DNA of 52,465 nucleotides from Sphingobium sp. C100. GTDB lineage: Bacteria; Pseudomonadota; Alphaproteobacteria; Sphingomonadales; Sphingomonadaceae. The translations under genes were made by a program, and so were the position numbers. Below, piece after piece: positions 1 to 8,614 of this stretch. The DNA is taken from assembly GCF_000508185.1 (NCBI RefSeq), contig NZ_AYOY01000144.1:1-52465 (forward strand), written 5' to 3'. Position 1 is the stretch's first letter. Each line of letters opens with the position of its first letter. The notes under the pieces are model-generated. The model worked only from the letters and a program-made list of their open reading frames with translations. It did not search any database and had not been told where the DNA came from.

Positions 1-533
1 TACAGAATTGACTATTCTGTCACTCATTGGATCTGTGAGGGGCGATATGGTTGGCGCAGGAGCACAAGGCACGATATTAAGCAAGGCTTGCTCCACCAGA
101 GAATATCTTGCGATCTTCTTGGGTGTTGATGATGGCGACAAGGCCTGCGTTGCATATGCCCTCGCGCCCGTTCAGCCGCTGGTGGATCATAGAACCAATC
201 ATCGGCTACCAACTAGTCACACCTCATCTTCGTCAACGCGGACAGTTCTACAGGCCCAAATGCACGCGAACCGCTCCTTGCACGGAATGCGGCGATCAAA
301 AGCAGCGCATCACAACCGGACAAGTGTCCTCCGGCAATTTCATGCCGCGATCCGCGATCAATTCAGACAAAAACCTTCTTTGCCATAGAAATATTGGAGC
401 TTTTCAGTCCAAATAGTGTCCGATTTGGATTAGAATTAACATTTCATGGAATTTAATCCGCAATAATATTCCCGGATCATCAATATTGCTGATTAAATAA
501 GGCACTACCCCCCCAACAACAGGGAGATTGATC
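1..533. other. Leading region without a supportable gene
   Basis: No frame in the first 533 bases looks like a real gene. The short open frames have no recognisable motifs, no good ribosome binding site and poor third-position GC. The stretch is visibly poorer in GC than everything after it, most of all from about 385 to 520. The last 150 bases probably carry the promoter of the Hint-domain gene that starts at 534. A decayed insertion sequence is possible, but I could not match any transposase motif. Confidence 0.6.
427..459. promoter_or_regulatory. Imperfect AT-rich inverted repeat upstream of Hint gene
   Basis: GGATTAGAATT (427-437) and AATTTAATCC (450-459) form an inverted repeat with a one-base bulge and a 12-base centre. 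It lies 75 bases before the Hint-protein start in an AT-rich stretch. It could be an operator or a transcript hairpin. Only the symmetry is seen; the role is inferred. Confidence 0.3.
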
Positions 534-1763
534 ATGGCAATTCTCAACCTTGACCTTCTAGCTAGCGATCAAACGATCAACAGCGAAAATGCAGATGACA
601 CGAACACCATCAATCTCACAGCGCTGGGGACCCACACGCTGACGGTCGATGGCGTTAGCGCAACCGTATCCTCCATTGCAGGTGTACAGGCGGCATCCTC
701 TCCCACCTTCTCGGCCATTAACGATGGCAATCTGAATATCGATTACGGCGTGCTGGGCGCAACCGCATTGTCGGGCGTCACTTATAATGTCGGCGACACC
801 TCGAGCATCTCGGTTCAGGGTCCAGCGCTGCTCGGCATCAACCTGGGCACCCAGACGGTCAACTTTTCCGGCAACGGCTTTGGTTCCTTCACCTATGACA
901 AGGGCCTGATCGACACCACCTCGTCCTTCAATGTGAACGGCTTCCACTGGGGCGACAGCGTCGGCGTCGATGGGTATGAATTTGACGACTTCGACTATGA
1001 CTCCGTCTCGGGCAACGCCACGCTTGTTCTGACCAATGGCGCGCTCATCGGCGCCCAGACGGTCACGTTCAACCTCAACGGCATCGATCCCGATCTGGCC
1101 GCCGCCATTCTGGCGGATCCGTCCAGCTTCGTCGATGGCACAGGCCAGTTCGTTGCGCCGGTCTGCTTCCTGCGTGGCACCATGATCGACACCGATCGCG
1201 GTGAAGTCGCAGTCGAGGACATTCAGGTTGGTGACAAGGTGCAGGGTCGCAGCGGTCTCCGCGAAGTCCGCTGGGTCGGCTATCGCCATGAATGGGCGCA
1301 TCGCATTCCGCAGGCCCATCTCGACGACATCTGGCCGATCCTGATCAAGCGCGATGCCGTCAGCGAGAATGTCCCCAGCAAGGACATTCGTGTTTCACCC
1401 TGGCACCATCTCTATGTCGATGGGCTGCTGGTCCGCGCGAAAGACCTGGTGAACGGCTCGACCATCGTTGCCGACAAGAGCCTGAAGCGCATTTCCTATT
1501 ATCATATTGAGCTCGACCAGTTCGACGTGATCCGCGCCCACGGCATCTATTCGGAGAGCTACACCGACGGCGGCAATCGCAACTTCTTCCATAATGCGGA
1601 TGTCACCAGCCTGACCTCTGTGGACCAGATGCGCCGCGAAGGCAGCCGTCCGGGCTTCCATGCGGTGCGCGACCAGAAGACGATCCGCGCGATGCACAAG
1701 CGCCTGGCCGACCGTGCCATCGTGATCGAAGGTCAAGTGCAGCCGCTCAAGCGCTCTGCCTGA
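534..1763 (+). CDS. Hint-domain (Hedgehog/intein-like) autoprocessing protein
   Basis: A 409-residue protein. Residues 1 to about 205 are rich in Asn, Thr, Ser, Gly and Asp with beta-type periodicity, as in secreted adhesin-like or calcium-binding repeat proteins. From 211 there is a Hint_2-type module: the candidate nucleophile Cys211 lies in VCFLRGTMI, followed by VEDIQVGDKV and by SPWHHLYVDG with histidines 291 and 292. Such domains cleave the chain just before the Cys. There is no N-terminal signal peptide, so if the protein is exported a type I or other leaderless route is likely. The ATG at 534 is chosen because AGGGAG (521-526) sits 7 bases before it; an in-frame TTG at 528 is too close. 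The target and function of the N-terminal part are unknown. Confidence 0.82.
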   Translation: MAILNLDLLASDQTINSENADDTNTINLTALGTHTLTVDGVSATVSSIAGVQAASSPTFSAINDGNLNIDYGVLGATALSGVTYNVGDTSSISVQGPALLGINLGTQTVNFSGNGFGSFTYDKGLIDTTSSFNVNGFHWGDSVGVDGYEFDDFDYDSVSGNATLVLTNGALIGAQTVTFNLNGIDPDLAAAILADPSSFVDGTGQFVAPVCFLRGTMIDTDRGEVAVEDIQVGDKVQGRSGLREVRWVGYRHEWAHRIPQAHLDDIWPILIKRDAVSENVPSKDIRVSPWHHLYVDGLLVRAKDLVNGSTIVADKSLKRISYYHIELDQFDVIRAHGIYSESYTDGGNRNFFHNADVTSLTSVDQMRREGSRPGFHAVRDQKTIRAMHKRLADRAIVIEGQVQPLKRSA

Positions 1764-1770
1764 TCTACCC

Positions 1771-1802
1771 GGTCCGCGCCGGCCCCTTGACCGGCGCGGA
1801 CC
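1771..1802. terminator. Strong GC hairpin after Hint gene
   Basis: A perfect 12-base inverted repeat (GGTCCGCGCCGG at 1771-1782, CCGGCGCGGACC at 1791-1802) with an 8-base loop begins 7 bases after the Hint-gene stop. No T-run follows, so it may be a weak terminator or an mRNA-stabilising hairpin that separates the expression of the Hint gene and the glycosyltransferase gene. Confidence 0.7.
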
Positions 1803-1849
1803 ACCCTTACTGCGCGCAACGGCTGATCAAGAGCCGGGAAGAGGATGAA

Positions 1850-4800
1850 ATGGACCAGCCCGTCGCCTCCTTCGAAACTATTTCGTTCGACGATGAGCGC
1901 GACCTCGTCCCAGGCACAAGCCATGAAGCGGATATCCGGCAGCCCGATTCACACCAGCTGCCTGCGCTCATTCCCGTGGCCGATGCAATGGCGGGCGCTC
2001 GCCTGGTCTCCTATCCCGACTATACGGCCTCCAATCCCTATCAACACGGCCTGTACAGCGCCTTCCGCCTTTCCGGCGAGGTCGAATATGGCACTATTCA
2101 GCGCGCTTTGGAGCTGATCGCAACCGCTGCGCCTGACCGCCCTATAATCTTCCATCTTCACTGGCCCGACCCCCTTTTCGCGGACGTCAAAGATGCTTTC
2201 GACTATCAGTCGAGGGCGAGCAATTTCCTGCGGGCCGTGCGTGCGTTCAAGGCGATGGGCGGCATCTTCCTGTGGACGATTCACAATAGACTGCCGCACG
2301 AAACGGCATTCGGCGAGGTCGGCGCCGATTTTCATCGCCGGCTGGCGGATGCCGCGAATATCATCCACCTGCACGACGACGCAGCCATCGCGCAGGTTTG
2401 CCAAAGCTATCCCATCGACCAGCGCAAATGCATCATCGTGCCGCACGGCAGCTATGAGGGCTGCTATGGCCCTGCCTTCAACAAATATCAGAGCCGCCAA
2501 CTGCTGGGCCTGAAGGACGTGGACGCGCTGATCCTGCTTTTCGGGCAGATCCGTCCCTACAAGGGACTAGATGAACTGCTCCACGCATTCCAGGCGCTGG
2601 GCGACGACGCCGATCGGGATCAGGTGCATTTGTTGATCGCGGGCAAACCCATGGCGGGCTTCACGGCAGCCCATGCCCGGCTGATCGAAGAGAATAATCC
2701 CCGCATTCACATATTGGATGGTTTCATCCCGGATACGAAGGTGCCGCTGTTGTTTGGCGCGGCGGACCTGATCGCCCTGCCCTATAACGACGTCCTGACA
2801 TCCGGCACGATGATGCTGGCGGCCCATTATGGAAAGCCGGTCGTCGCCCCACGCTCACCCGCGCTCGCCCTGGTGGACGAGGCGGGGCTGGGCATCACTT
2901 ATGACGCCGAAGTGCCTGGCGCCTTGACCACGGCGCTGGGCCGGGGGCTGGACCTCGATCATGATGCGCGGACCGCCATTTCAATGGCCGGTCGCAAGCT
3001 GTCCACATCGCTGTCCTGGACCAACGTCAGCGCCCGGTTTCATGAAGCTTTAGCTCAACGGATCACCCCGAAAGCGGAAGTCGTCCGCGTCGGCCGATCG
3101 TCACGCACGGTGCACTATATCCGTCGACAGGATGCGGAACAGGCGCAACTGGGCGTTGGCATCGTCAACACCGGGTGCGCGGCTCGGGTCGCCGCTCAGC
3201 TCGCCGAAATCAGCATGATGACGGACCGCAGCATCCGGACCTATGTGTTCGATGCCGCGTCGAACGGAATTCCTCATTATGGGCTGCAAACGCTGACTGA
3301 CGTCCTCGCCTATATCAACACCCCTGCCAGCCTGGCCTGCGCGACCAACTTGCTGCTCGCGATGATGCGCGACGACGGCTGTGAGCAAGCGTTGCTGCTC
3401 AATCCCGACATGCTCCTCGACAAGGAGGCCGTCACCGCGCTGCTCGCCCAGGGGAGAGCGGATGCGATCGTCGCGCCGCTGGCTTTGGCCGATAATGGTC
3501 GTATCGATCAGGGCGGTTATCGCAGTTACCATGGCCCTGGCGGTTGCCTGGAACTGGAGCCCTTGCTCGCTGGCGACAAACCGCTGCTCGATCGCCAGCC
3601 CTATCTGGCGCAAGCGCTGGACCATTACGGCCTGCTCCTGCCGACGATGCTGCTCGACAAGACGGGATTTCTGCCTGAAGACCATGTTACGTCGCAAGCG
3701 GTGGTCGAGTGGAGCATGGCCGCAAAGCGCAAGGGTATAGCCCTTATAGTCCAGCCGAGCAGCCAGGCACGGCCGATCGCCGAGCCGACGCAAAACGCCT
3801 TTCCGGGCATCGAACCGCTCTATTACCTTATCCGCGGCCGGTTCCATCTTGCGCGTAAATGGGCGCCTCGCAACATGCGTCCCACCCCTGCCGCAATCAT
3901 CGATCACCTGAACGGCGGCCTCATCACGCCGCTGCGCAAGATGGTTGCCAAATCATCTACAGATCTTCTCCCCCTGTTCGATCGATGTGTGCACGCCGCC
4001 ATCGAGGATGGCGCTGACAATGTCAGGGGGATGATCGATGTCGGGCAACGGATCGACGAGGTTATACTGTTCGATGAAGGGGAAAGCCAAGGCCGTATCG
4101 ATCGGAAAACTGATGCCCAGTTATGTGGGTGGATCGCCGAACGCGCGGCCCCGACGGCTGAATGGCGACCCGGCGTCGCCTGGCTATTCAGGAACGGCCA
4201 ACCGGTGAGCCGCATCGAGCCTAGCCTGCCGCGAGCGGATGTAGTCGAAGCCGGCTATGGCGAAGGGACCGGATTTACCTTTCCCATCCCGCGACGCATT
4301 GATGAGGACCGCGCCCATTTCGAGCTGCGCAATAGCATCAACGGACGGCGTCTGCCGGTGTCCGGCAGCTTGAAAGGTGATGTCTGGAGCACGGACAAAG
4401 GCGTGGGAGCGCCCAGGAAACCGATCCTGAAGGCCATGGTCGAGACCGTCAGCGACGGAATGCTCAGGGGTTGGGCGGTCGATCTTGCCCATCCCGACAT
4501 CAAGATACGGCTGGACATTTTTATCGACAATGATCTGGTCGCAACCGCAATCGCCGCCGATATCGACCGGGAAGATCTGCGGAGGGCGCGGATTGGCGAC
4601 GGTCGCCATGGCTTTTCGTTGCAGTTGCGCAACCGGCATCTTCTTCAGGAGAGCCTTCAGGTCGAATTGCGGCTGGCCGGCGAAGACAAGAGTCTGACCA
4701 AGAAGACCGTCGCCGTAAAGAACGACAATCGCGGCTTCTCTCCTTATTTTTCCATGCGCTCGTTCCTGCAATGGGCCTATTGCGAAGATCGAATGGGCGC

Positions 4801-6268
4801 CGGTCATTCCGAACTCGCGACCAGCCTGCTGCGGCAACTGGAGATGGAAAAGCGCCTGCTCAAGAAACGCACCGCGCCATCGGACGCCGGCGAACTCGTC
4901 TCCATCATCATGCCAGCCTATAATCGCGCCAGCGTCATCAACATGGCGATCCAGTCCGTACTGGACCAGAGCCATGAGAATTTCGAGCTGATCATCGTCG
5001 ATGACGGCAGCACCGACGAAACCGCAGCAATCGTTCAGGCCATCGACGATCCCCGCATTATCCTGATCCGCCTTCCGGAAAACAGGGGCGTTTCGGTCGC
5101 GCGCAATCGGGCCCTGGATGAGGCAAAGGGAGACATTATCGCCTATCTGGATACCGACAATCTGTGGGACACGGACTATCTGGCGATCATGACCGGCGCG
5201 CTGTCGGAACGGCGCGGATATCAATCCGCCTATGCCGGTCAGGTCATCTATCAGACGGTGGCCGGATCAGGCGACATTCCGGACAGGCAAGAGCAAAAGG
5301 CCATCCGCCTATGTCCGTTCAACCGGAGCCGGTTGGAGGAGCGCAACTTCATCGACCTGAACGTCTTCGTCCATAGACGGCATCTCCATGGCCTTCATGG
5401 CGGCTTTGACGAGCAACTCCGCCGACTCGTCGACTGGGATCTGATCCTGCGCTACACGCGGGATACCCCGCCGCTGATGGTGCCCGCGCTGCTTGGCGGC
5501 TATCAGGCCGGCAGGGTCGATAACCAGATCACCGCGACCGAGGACTTCAACAGCAACCGCAGCCGGCTGCATGTTCCCACGCCCGCCACCATGGTGCAGA
5601 CCGCCCGTCACGAGCCCCGCGGGCTGAACATCGTGGTGCAGGCGCAATCGGAAGAAGATCTGAAGAATTGGATGAAGGCGAATGGCAACCTGCTCGGTTC
5701 GGCGATCGGCACGGTCGCGGGCGTATGGGAAACCGCCGATGGCGCCTGTTGCCTCGCCTTTGACGCGCAATCTCACCAACCAGGGGAACGAACCGCACTC
5801 GCCACCACGACAGCGCTATTCGATCGGTTCCTGCACGACGACCCACCCCGTTCGCTCCTGATCACGCGAAGCGACCATGCTATCCGGGGCGATTGGGCGC
5901 GGACGCTCGATCGGTTGCGATCGACCGAGGCCTTCGCCGCGGCGACCGGCCGGCTTTATCAGCACTCCACCCATGGCCGGTTCGGCAGCGTCTATCACGA
6001 CATGACCCCCGCAAGGATCAAGGGCCATGTCCTCGACTGGACGATCAGCCCCTCCATCTCCGGGCAAAAGAGCCGACAGCTTCCGCGCGACTATCTCTTC
6101 ATCCCTGCGGACCATGTCGACCGGATGCAGGTGGCGGCCGCATTGACCAGGGATTTTGAAGACATGCTGGATCGTTATTTCGACTCCTTCGCCCTGTCCG
6201 ACACCGCCTGCCTCTATGCCTCCGACCTGATCGCCTGCCATCGGGACGATGTGCTGCCATGGTCATGA
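1850..6268 (+). CDS. Giant multidomain glycosyltransferase (GT4 + two GT2-like modules)
   Basis: A 1472-residue protein that probably builds a surface polysaccharide or glycosylates a surface protein at the inner membrane. The first module, about 70-400, is GT4-like, with FGQIRPYKGLDELLHAF near 230 and TSGTMMLAAHYGKPVVAP near 316. The second, about 420-690, resembles family 2 rhamnosyltransferases, with LLLNPDMLL near 515. Two related beta-rich modules follow, each with a G-W-(A/I) signature (near 757 and 873). A canonical GT2 domain starts near 1015 (VSIIMPAYNRAS, IIVDDGSTDET) with LDTDN near 1100 where the DxD metal motif is expected. The last 250 residues are unassigned. The start at 1850 has GGGAAGAGGA just upstream; an in-frame TTG at 1787 lies in the loop of the preceding hairpin and is rejected. 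Acceptor and sugars cannot be read from sequence. Confidence 0.85.
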   Translation: MDQPVASFETISFDDERDLVPGTSHEADIRQPDSHQLPALIPVADAMAGARLVSYPDYTASNPYQHGLYSAFRLSGEVEYGTIQRALELIATAAPDRPIIFHLHWPDPLFADVKDAFDYQSRASNFLRAVRAFKAMGGIFLWTIHNRLPHETAFGEVGADFHRRLADAANIIHLHDDAAIAQVCQSYPIDQRKCIIVPHGSYEGCYGPAFNKYQSRQLLGLKDVDALILLFGQIRPYKGLDELLHAFQALGDDADRDQVHLLIAGKPMAGFTAAHARLIEENNPRIHILDGFIPDTKVPLLFGAADLIALPYNDVLTSGTMMLAAHYGKPVVAPRSPALALVDEAGLGITYDAEVPGALTTALGRGLDLDHDARTAISMAGRKLSTSLSWTNVSARFHEALAQRITPKAEVVRVGRSSRTVHYIRRQDAEQAQLGVGIVNTGCAARVAAQLAEISMMTDRSIRTYVFDAASNGIPHYGLQTLTDVLAYINTPASLACATNLLLAMMRDDGCEQALLLNPDMLLDKEAVTALLAQGRADAIVAPLALADNGRIDQGGYRSYHGPGGCLELEPLLAGDKPLLDRQPYLAQALDHYGLLLPTMLLDKTGFLPEDHVTSQAVVEWSMAAKRKGIALIVQPSSQARPIAEPTQNAFPGIEPLYYLIRGRFHLARKWAPRNMRPTPAAIIDHLNGGLITPLRKMVAKSSTDLLPLFDRCVHAAIEDGADNVRGMIDVGQRIDEVILFDEGESQGRIDRKTDAQLCGWIAERAAPTAEWRPGVAWLFRNGQPVSRIEPSLPRADVVEAGYGEGTGFTFPIPRRIDEDRAHFELRNSINGRRLPVSGSLKGDVWSTDKGVGAPRKPILKAMVETVSDGMLRGWAVDLAHPDIKIRLDIFIDNDLVATAIAADIDREDLRRARIGDGRHGFSLQLRNRHLLQESLQVELRLAGEDKSLTKKTVAVKNDNRGFSPYFSMRSFLQWAYCEDRMGAGHSELATSLLRQLEMEKRLLKKRTAPSDAGELVSIIMPAYNRASVINMAIQSVLDQSHENFELIIVDDGSTDETAAIVQAIDDPRIILIRLPENRGVSVARNRALDEAKGDIIAYLDTDNLWDTDYLAIMTGALSERRGYQSAYAGQVIYQTVAGSGDIPDRQEQKAIRLCPFNRSRLEERNFIDLNVFVHRRHLHGLHGGFDEQLRRLVDWDLILRYTRDTPPLMVPALLGGYQAGRVDNQITATEDFNSNRSRLHVPTPATMVQTARHEPRGLNIVVQAQSEEDLKNWMKANGNLLGSAIGTVAGVWETADGACCLAFDAQSHQPGERTALATTTALFDRFLHDDPPRSLLITRSDHAIRGDWARTLDRLRSTEAFAAATGRLYQHSTHGRFGSVYHDMTPARIKGHVLDWTISPSISGQKSRQLPRDYLFIPADHVDRMQVAAALTRDFEDMLDRYFDSFALSDTACLYASDLIACHRDDVLPWS

Positions 6269-6303
6269 CGAACAGAGCCTACACTTATTTTCTGCTTAAC
6301 ATC

Positions 6304-6332
6304 GGTTCCGCAGGCCCCCGACCCGCGGAACC
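6304..6332. terminator. Hairpin after the giant glycosyltransferase gene
   Basis: GGTTCCGC (6304-6311) and GCGGAACC (6325-6332) are perfectly complementary, with inner G/C bases able to extend the stem. The hairpin lies 36 bases after the stop. It has no T-run but sits where a terminator would be expected before the ammonium transporter gene. Confidence 0.5.
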
Positions 6333-6492
6333 GCCCCGGCGGCACGCCCCCCACACTCGCTGAAGCGATGCGGCCGCCGGGGGTTCGCTCACATCGGCAA
6401 TATTGGTCGGGGTTGGATACCGTTCTCTGCTTATTGAAGTCTTTACCAAGGCGGGTCTAGGAAAGCGCATCTGTCGATTGCCGGGATTTGCG

Positions 6493-7764
6493 ATGCGCCA
6501 CCTCCTCGCCCTGCCCTTTTTTGTCCTGATCGCCTTGCCGCAGCCCGCCCTGGCCCAGATCGCCGCCGCCGACAGTGGTGATACGGGGTGGTCGATGCTC
6601 TGCTCGATCCTGCTGCTTGCGGCTGCGCTGCCGGGGCTGATGCTGCGCCATGCGGGGCAGGTCAATGTCCGCAACGCGCTGTCGGTCATGGCGCAAGGCG
6701 CAGCGGTGGCGGCAACCATATCGATCGGCTGGGGGATTGCAGGATATAGCCTGGTCTATGCGCCGGGCGGCGACTGGATCGGCGGCGGGGCGAACCTGAT
6801 GCTGGCCAACCTCGCAGCGCTGCGTGATGGGCTCACCATTCCCGAATCCGCCTTTGTGCTCTTCCAGATGGGTCCAGCCCTGATCGCTGCTTGCCTGTTG
6901 GTCGGCGCGGTTGCCGAAAGGACGCAGATCGGCTGGTTTCTGGGCTTTGCGCCGCTGTGGCTGTTGCTGGTCTATGTGCCCCTGGCTCATGCCATCTGGG
7001 CGGGCGGTTGGCTTGCGACGGCGGGTGTGATGGACTTTGCCGGCGCGCTGGTCGTCCATGTCACGGCGGGCTTTTCCGCCCTCGCCCTCGCCCTCATCGC
7101 CGGACCGAGGCGCGAGCGCACCGGCGCCGGTCACAGTCCGGTGCTCGGCCTCGCCGGCGGTGCGCTGCTCTGGATCGGCCTGTCAGGGCTGGTGGGCGGC
7201 TGGGCGCTGGGCGCCACCGATGATGCCGCCGCCGCGTTGCTCAACCATCATTTCGCCGCCTGCGCTGGTGCGCTGACATGGGGCCTCCTTGATCGCGTGT
7301 TTCCCGGACGCGGCAGCGCGACCGGTTTCATGTCGGGTGCGTTGGCGGGGATCGCCGCCATATCCGCATCCGCGGCGTTGGTCGGCACGGGCGGGGCAAT
7401 GCTGATCGGCATCATCACAGCGTTGGTCTGCCGGCTCTGCACAGGGCTGGTTGCACGGCGCGTGGATGACGGGGCGGCCATTTTCGTTATTCACGGCCTT
7501 GGCGGGGTCACGGGCGCATTGTTGCTGCCGCTGTGTGTGATGCCCCTGCTGGGCGGCGTCGGTTTCGACCCGAGCATCAGCTTGACGAGCGCCCTGACCA
7601 GCCAGGTCATCGGCGTAGTGGTTGTGGCCCTTTGGGCGATGGTGGGCAGCGCGATTGCTGCGCTGGCGGTGTCGGTCGTCATTCCCATGCGCGCGAGTGC
7701 GCAAGCCGAAGCCGATGGGCTGGACGGCGCGCAGCATGGTGAACAGAGCTGGGACTTCCGCTAA
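6493..7764 (+). CDS. amt: Amt-family ammonium transporter
   Basis: A 423-residue inner-membrane channel for ammonium/ammonia, with a cleavable signal peptide (residues 1 to about 22, ending in PALAQ) and about 11 membrane segments. The family landmarks are present: FVLFQM (outer gate Phe), PLAHAIW, the conserved Asp in MDFAG, and both pore histidines, in VVHVTAG and FVIHGLGG. The C-terminal tail GLDGAQHGE matches the regulatory tail of AmtB. The middle is divergent: the usual segment with a second gating Phe and Asn-Ala-Gly reads WIGLSGLVGG, so transport or sensing may differ from classical AmtB. The ATG at 6493 starts the signal peptide; an upstream in-frame start at 6403 would bury it. No glnK lies next to it; a glycosyltransferase gene follows after 4 bases. 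Confidence 0.88.
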   Translation: MRHLLALPFFVLIALPQPALAQIAAADSGDTGWSMLCSILLLAAALPGLMLRHAGQVNVRNALSVMAQGAAVAATISIGWGIAGYSLVYAPGGDWIGGGANLMLANLAALRDGLTIPESAFVLFQMGPALIAACLLVGAVAERTQIGWFLGFAPLWLLLVYVPLAHAIWAGGWLATAGVMDFAGALVVHVTAGFSALALALIAGPRRERTGAGHSPVLGLAGGALLWIGLSGLVGGWALGATDDAAAALLNHHFAACAGALTWGLLDRVFPGRGSATGFMSGALAGIAAISASAALVGTGGAMLIGIITALVCRLCTGLVARRVDDGAAIFVIHGLGGVTGALLLPLCVMPLLGGVGFDPSISLTSALTSQVIGVVVVALWAMVGSAIAALAVSVVIPMRASAQAEADGLDGAQHGEQSWDFR

Positions 7765-7768
7765 GGCT

Positions 7769-8614
7769 ATGACGGTCGCCGTCGCTATCTTCGCGCATCA
7801 GGAGGAGCGGCGGATCGGCGTCTGCCTTGCCTCGTTGTCGCTGGATCGACCGGACACCCTTTTCCATGTGCTGATCAACGGAACGACCGATGCGACCGCA
7901 GAGCGCGCCAGGGTGGCGGCCGGTGGCCGCGCCAATGTGATCGTCCATGACATAGCGCAAGGCGGCAAGTCGCGGACCTGGAATCATTTCGTCCATGATC
8001 TGCTGACCGGCGAGGATGAAGTGGTGATCTTCATGGATGGGGACGCCGAAATCGAACCCGGATCGCTCGACGCGCTTGTGGTCGCGCTGGGCGCCCACCC
8101 CAATGCCAACGCCGCGGCGGGGATGCCGCTGAACGGCCGGATGGCGGCCGCTTATCAACAAGGGCTGCGCGACGAAGGCGGGCTGTTCGGCGACCTTTAT
8201 GCGTTGTCGGGGCGGTTTCTGGCGGACATTCGCAAGCGCGGGTTGCGCCTGCCCGAAGACCTGATCGGCGACGATGGCATGGTCGCGGCCTGGGCGCATA
8301 CCGGCCTGGAGCGCGACAGCCAATGGGTGCACGAGCGCGTGCTGGCCTGCGAAGGTGCGGGCTTTCGCTGCGAGCAGGTGAGCCTCTTCCGCCCTTCGAC
8401 GTGGCGGATGCAATATAAGCGGCTGATCAACTACTCGGTTCGCTTCTACCAGAACCGGATCGTGTCGGACATCATGACGCGGGAGGGGCCCGATGGCCTC
8501 CCCGCGCGTCTTTCAAGCCTTTATGAGGAATGGCTGCCCCGCTGGCATCCGCGCCCCGGTCTCACCGGCTGGTTCGACCGTAAGGCGCTGGCGCGGATGC
8601 GGGACGCGGTCTAG
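7769..8614 (+). CDS. Family 2 glycosyltransferase
   Basis: A 281-residue GT-A fold transferase. It opens with VAVAIFAHQEERRIG (nucleotide-binding start), has IFMDGDAEIEPGSL (the DxD metal/sugar-nucleotide motif) near residue 90, and LIGDDGMVA near 170, which resembles the acidic acceptor-side motif. No clear membrane helix is visible, so it is probably cytosolic or peripheral. ATG 7769 lies 4 bases after the amt stop, suggesting translational coupling; a longer frame into amt is rejected because the homology starts here. Its TAG shares the palindrome CTAG with the stop of the convergent MFS gene. The product is unknown. Confidence 0.8.
   Translation: MTVAVAIFAHQEERRIGVCLASLSLDRPDTLFHVLINGTTDATAERARVAAGGRANVIVHDIAQGGKSRTWNHFVHDLLTGEDEVVIFMDGDAEIEPGSLDALVVALGAHPNANAAAGMPLNGRMAAAYQQGLRDEGGLFGDLYALSGRFLADIRKRGLRLPEDLIGDDGMVAAWAHTGLERDSQWVHERVLACEGAGFRCEQVSLFRPSTWRMQYKRLINYSVRFYQNRIVSDIMTREGPDGLPARLSSLYEEWLPRWHPRPGLTGWFDRKALARMRDAV

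Noticed and set aside
1..416. Short open frames in the leading region
   Set aside because: No recognised motif, no ribosome binding site and poor codon use in any frame; a transposase remnant was considered but no signature was found.
1787..1849. Upstream TTG start for the giant glycosyltransferase
   Set aside because: It lies in the loop of a strong hairpin, and GGGAAGAGGA points to ATG 1850.
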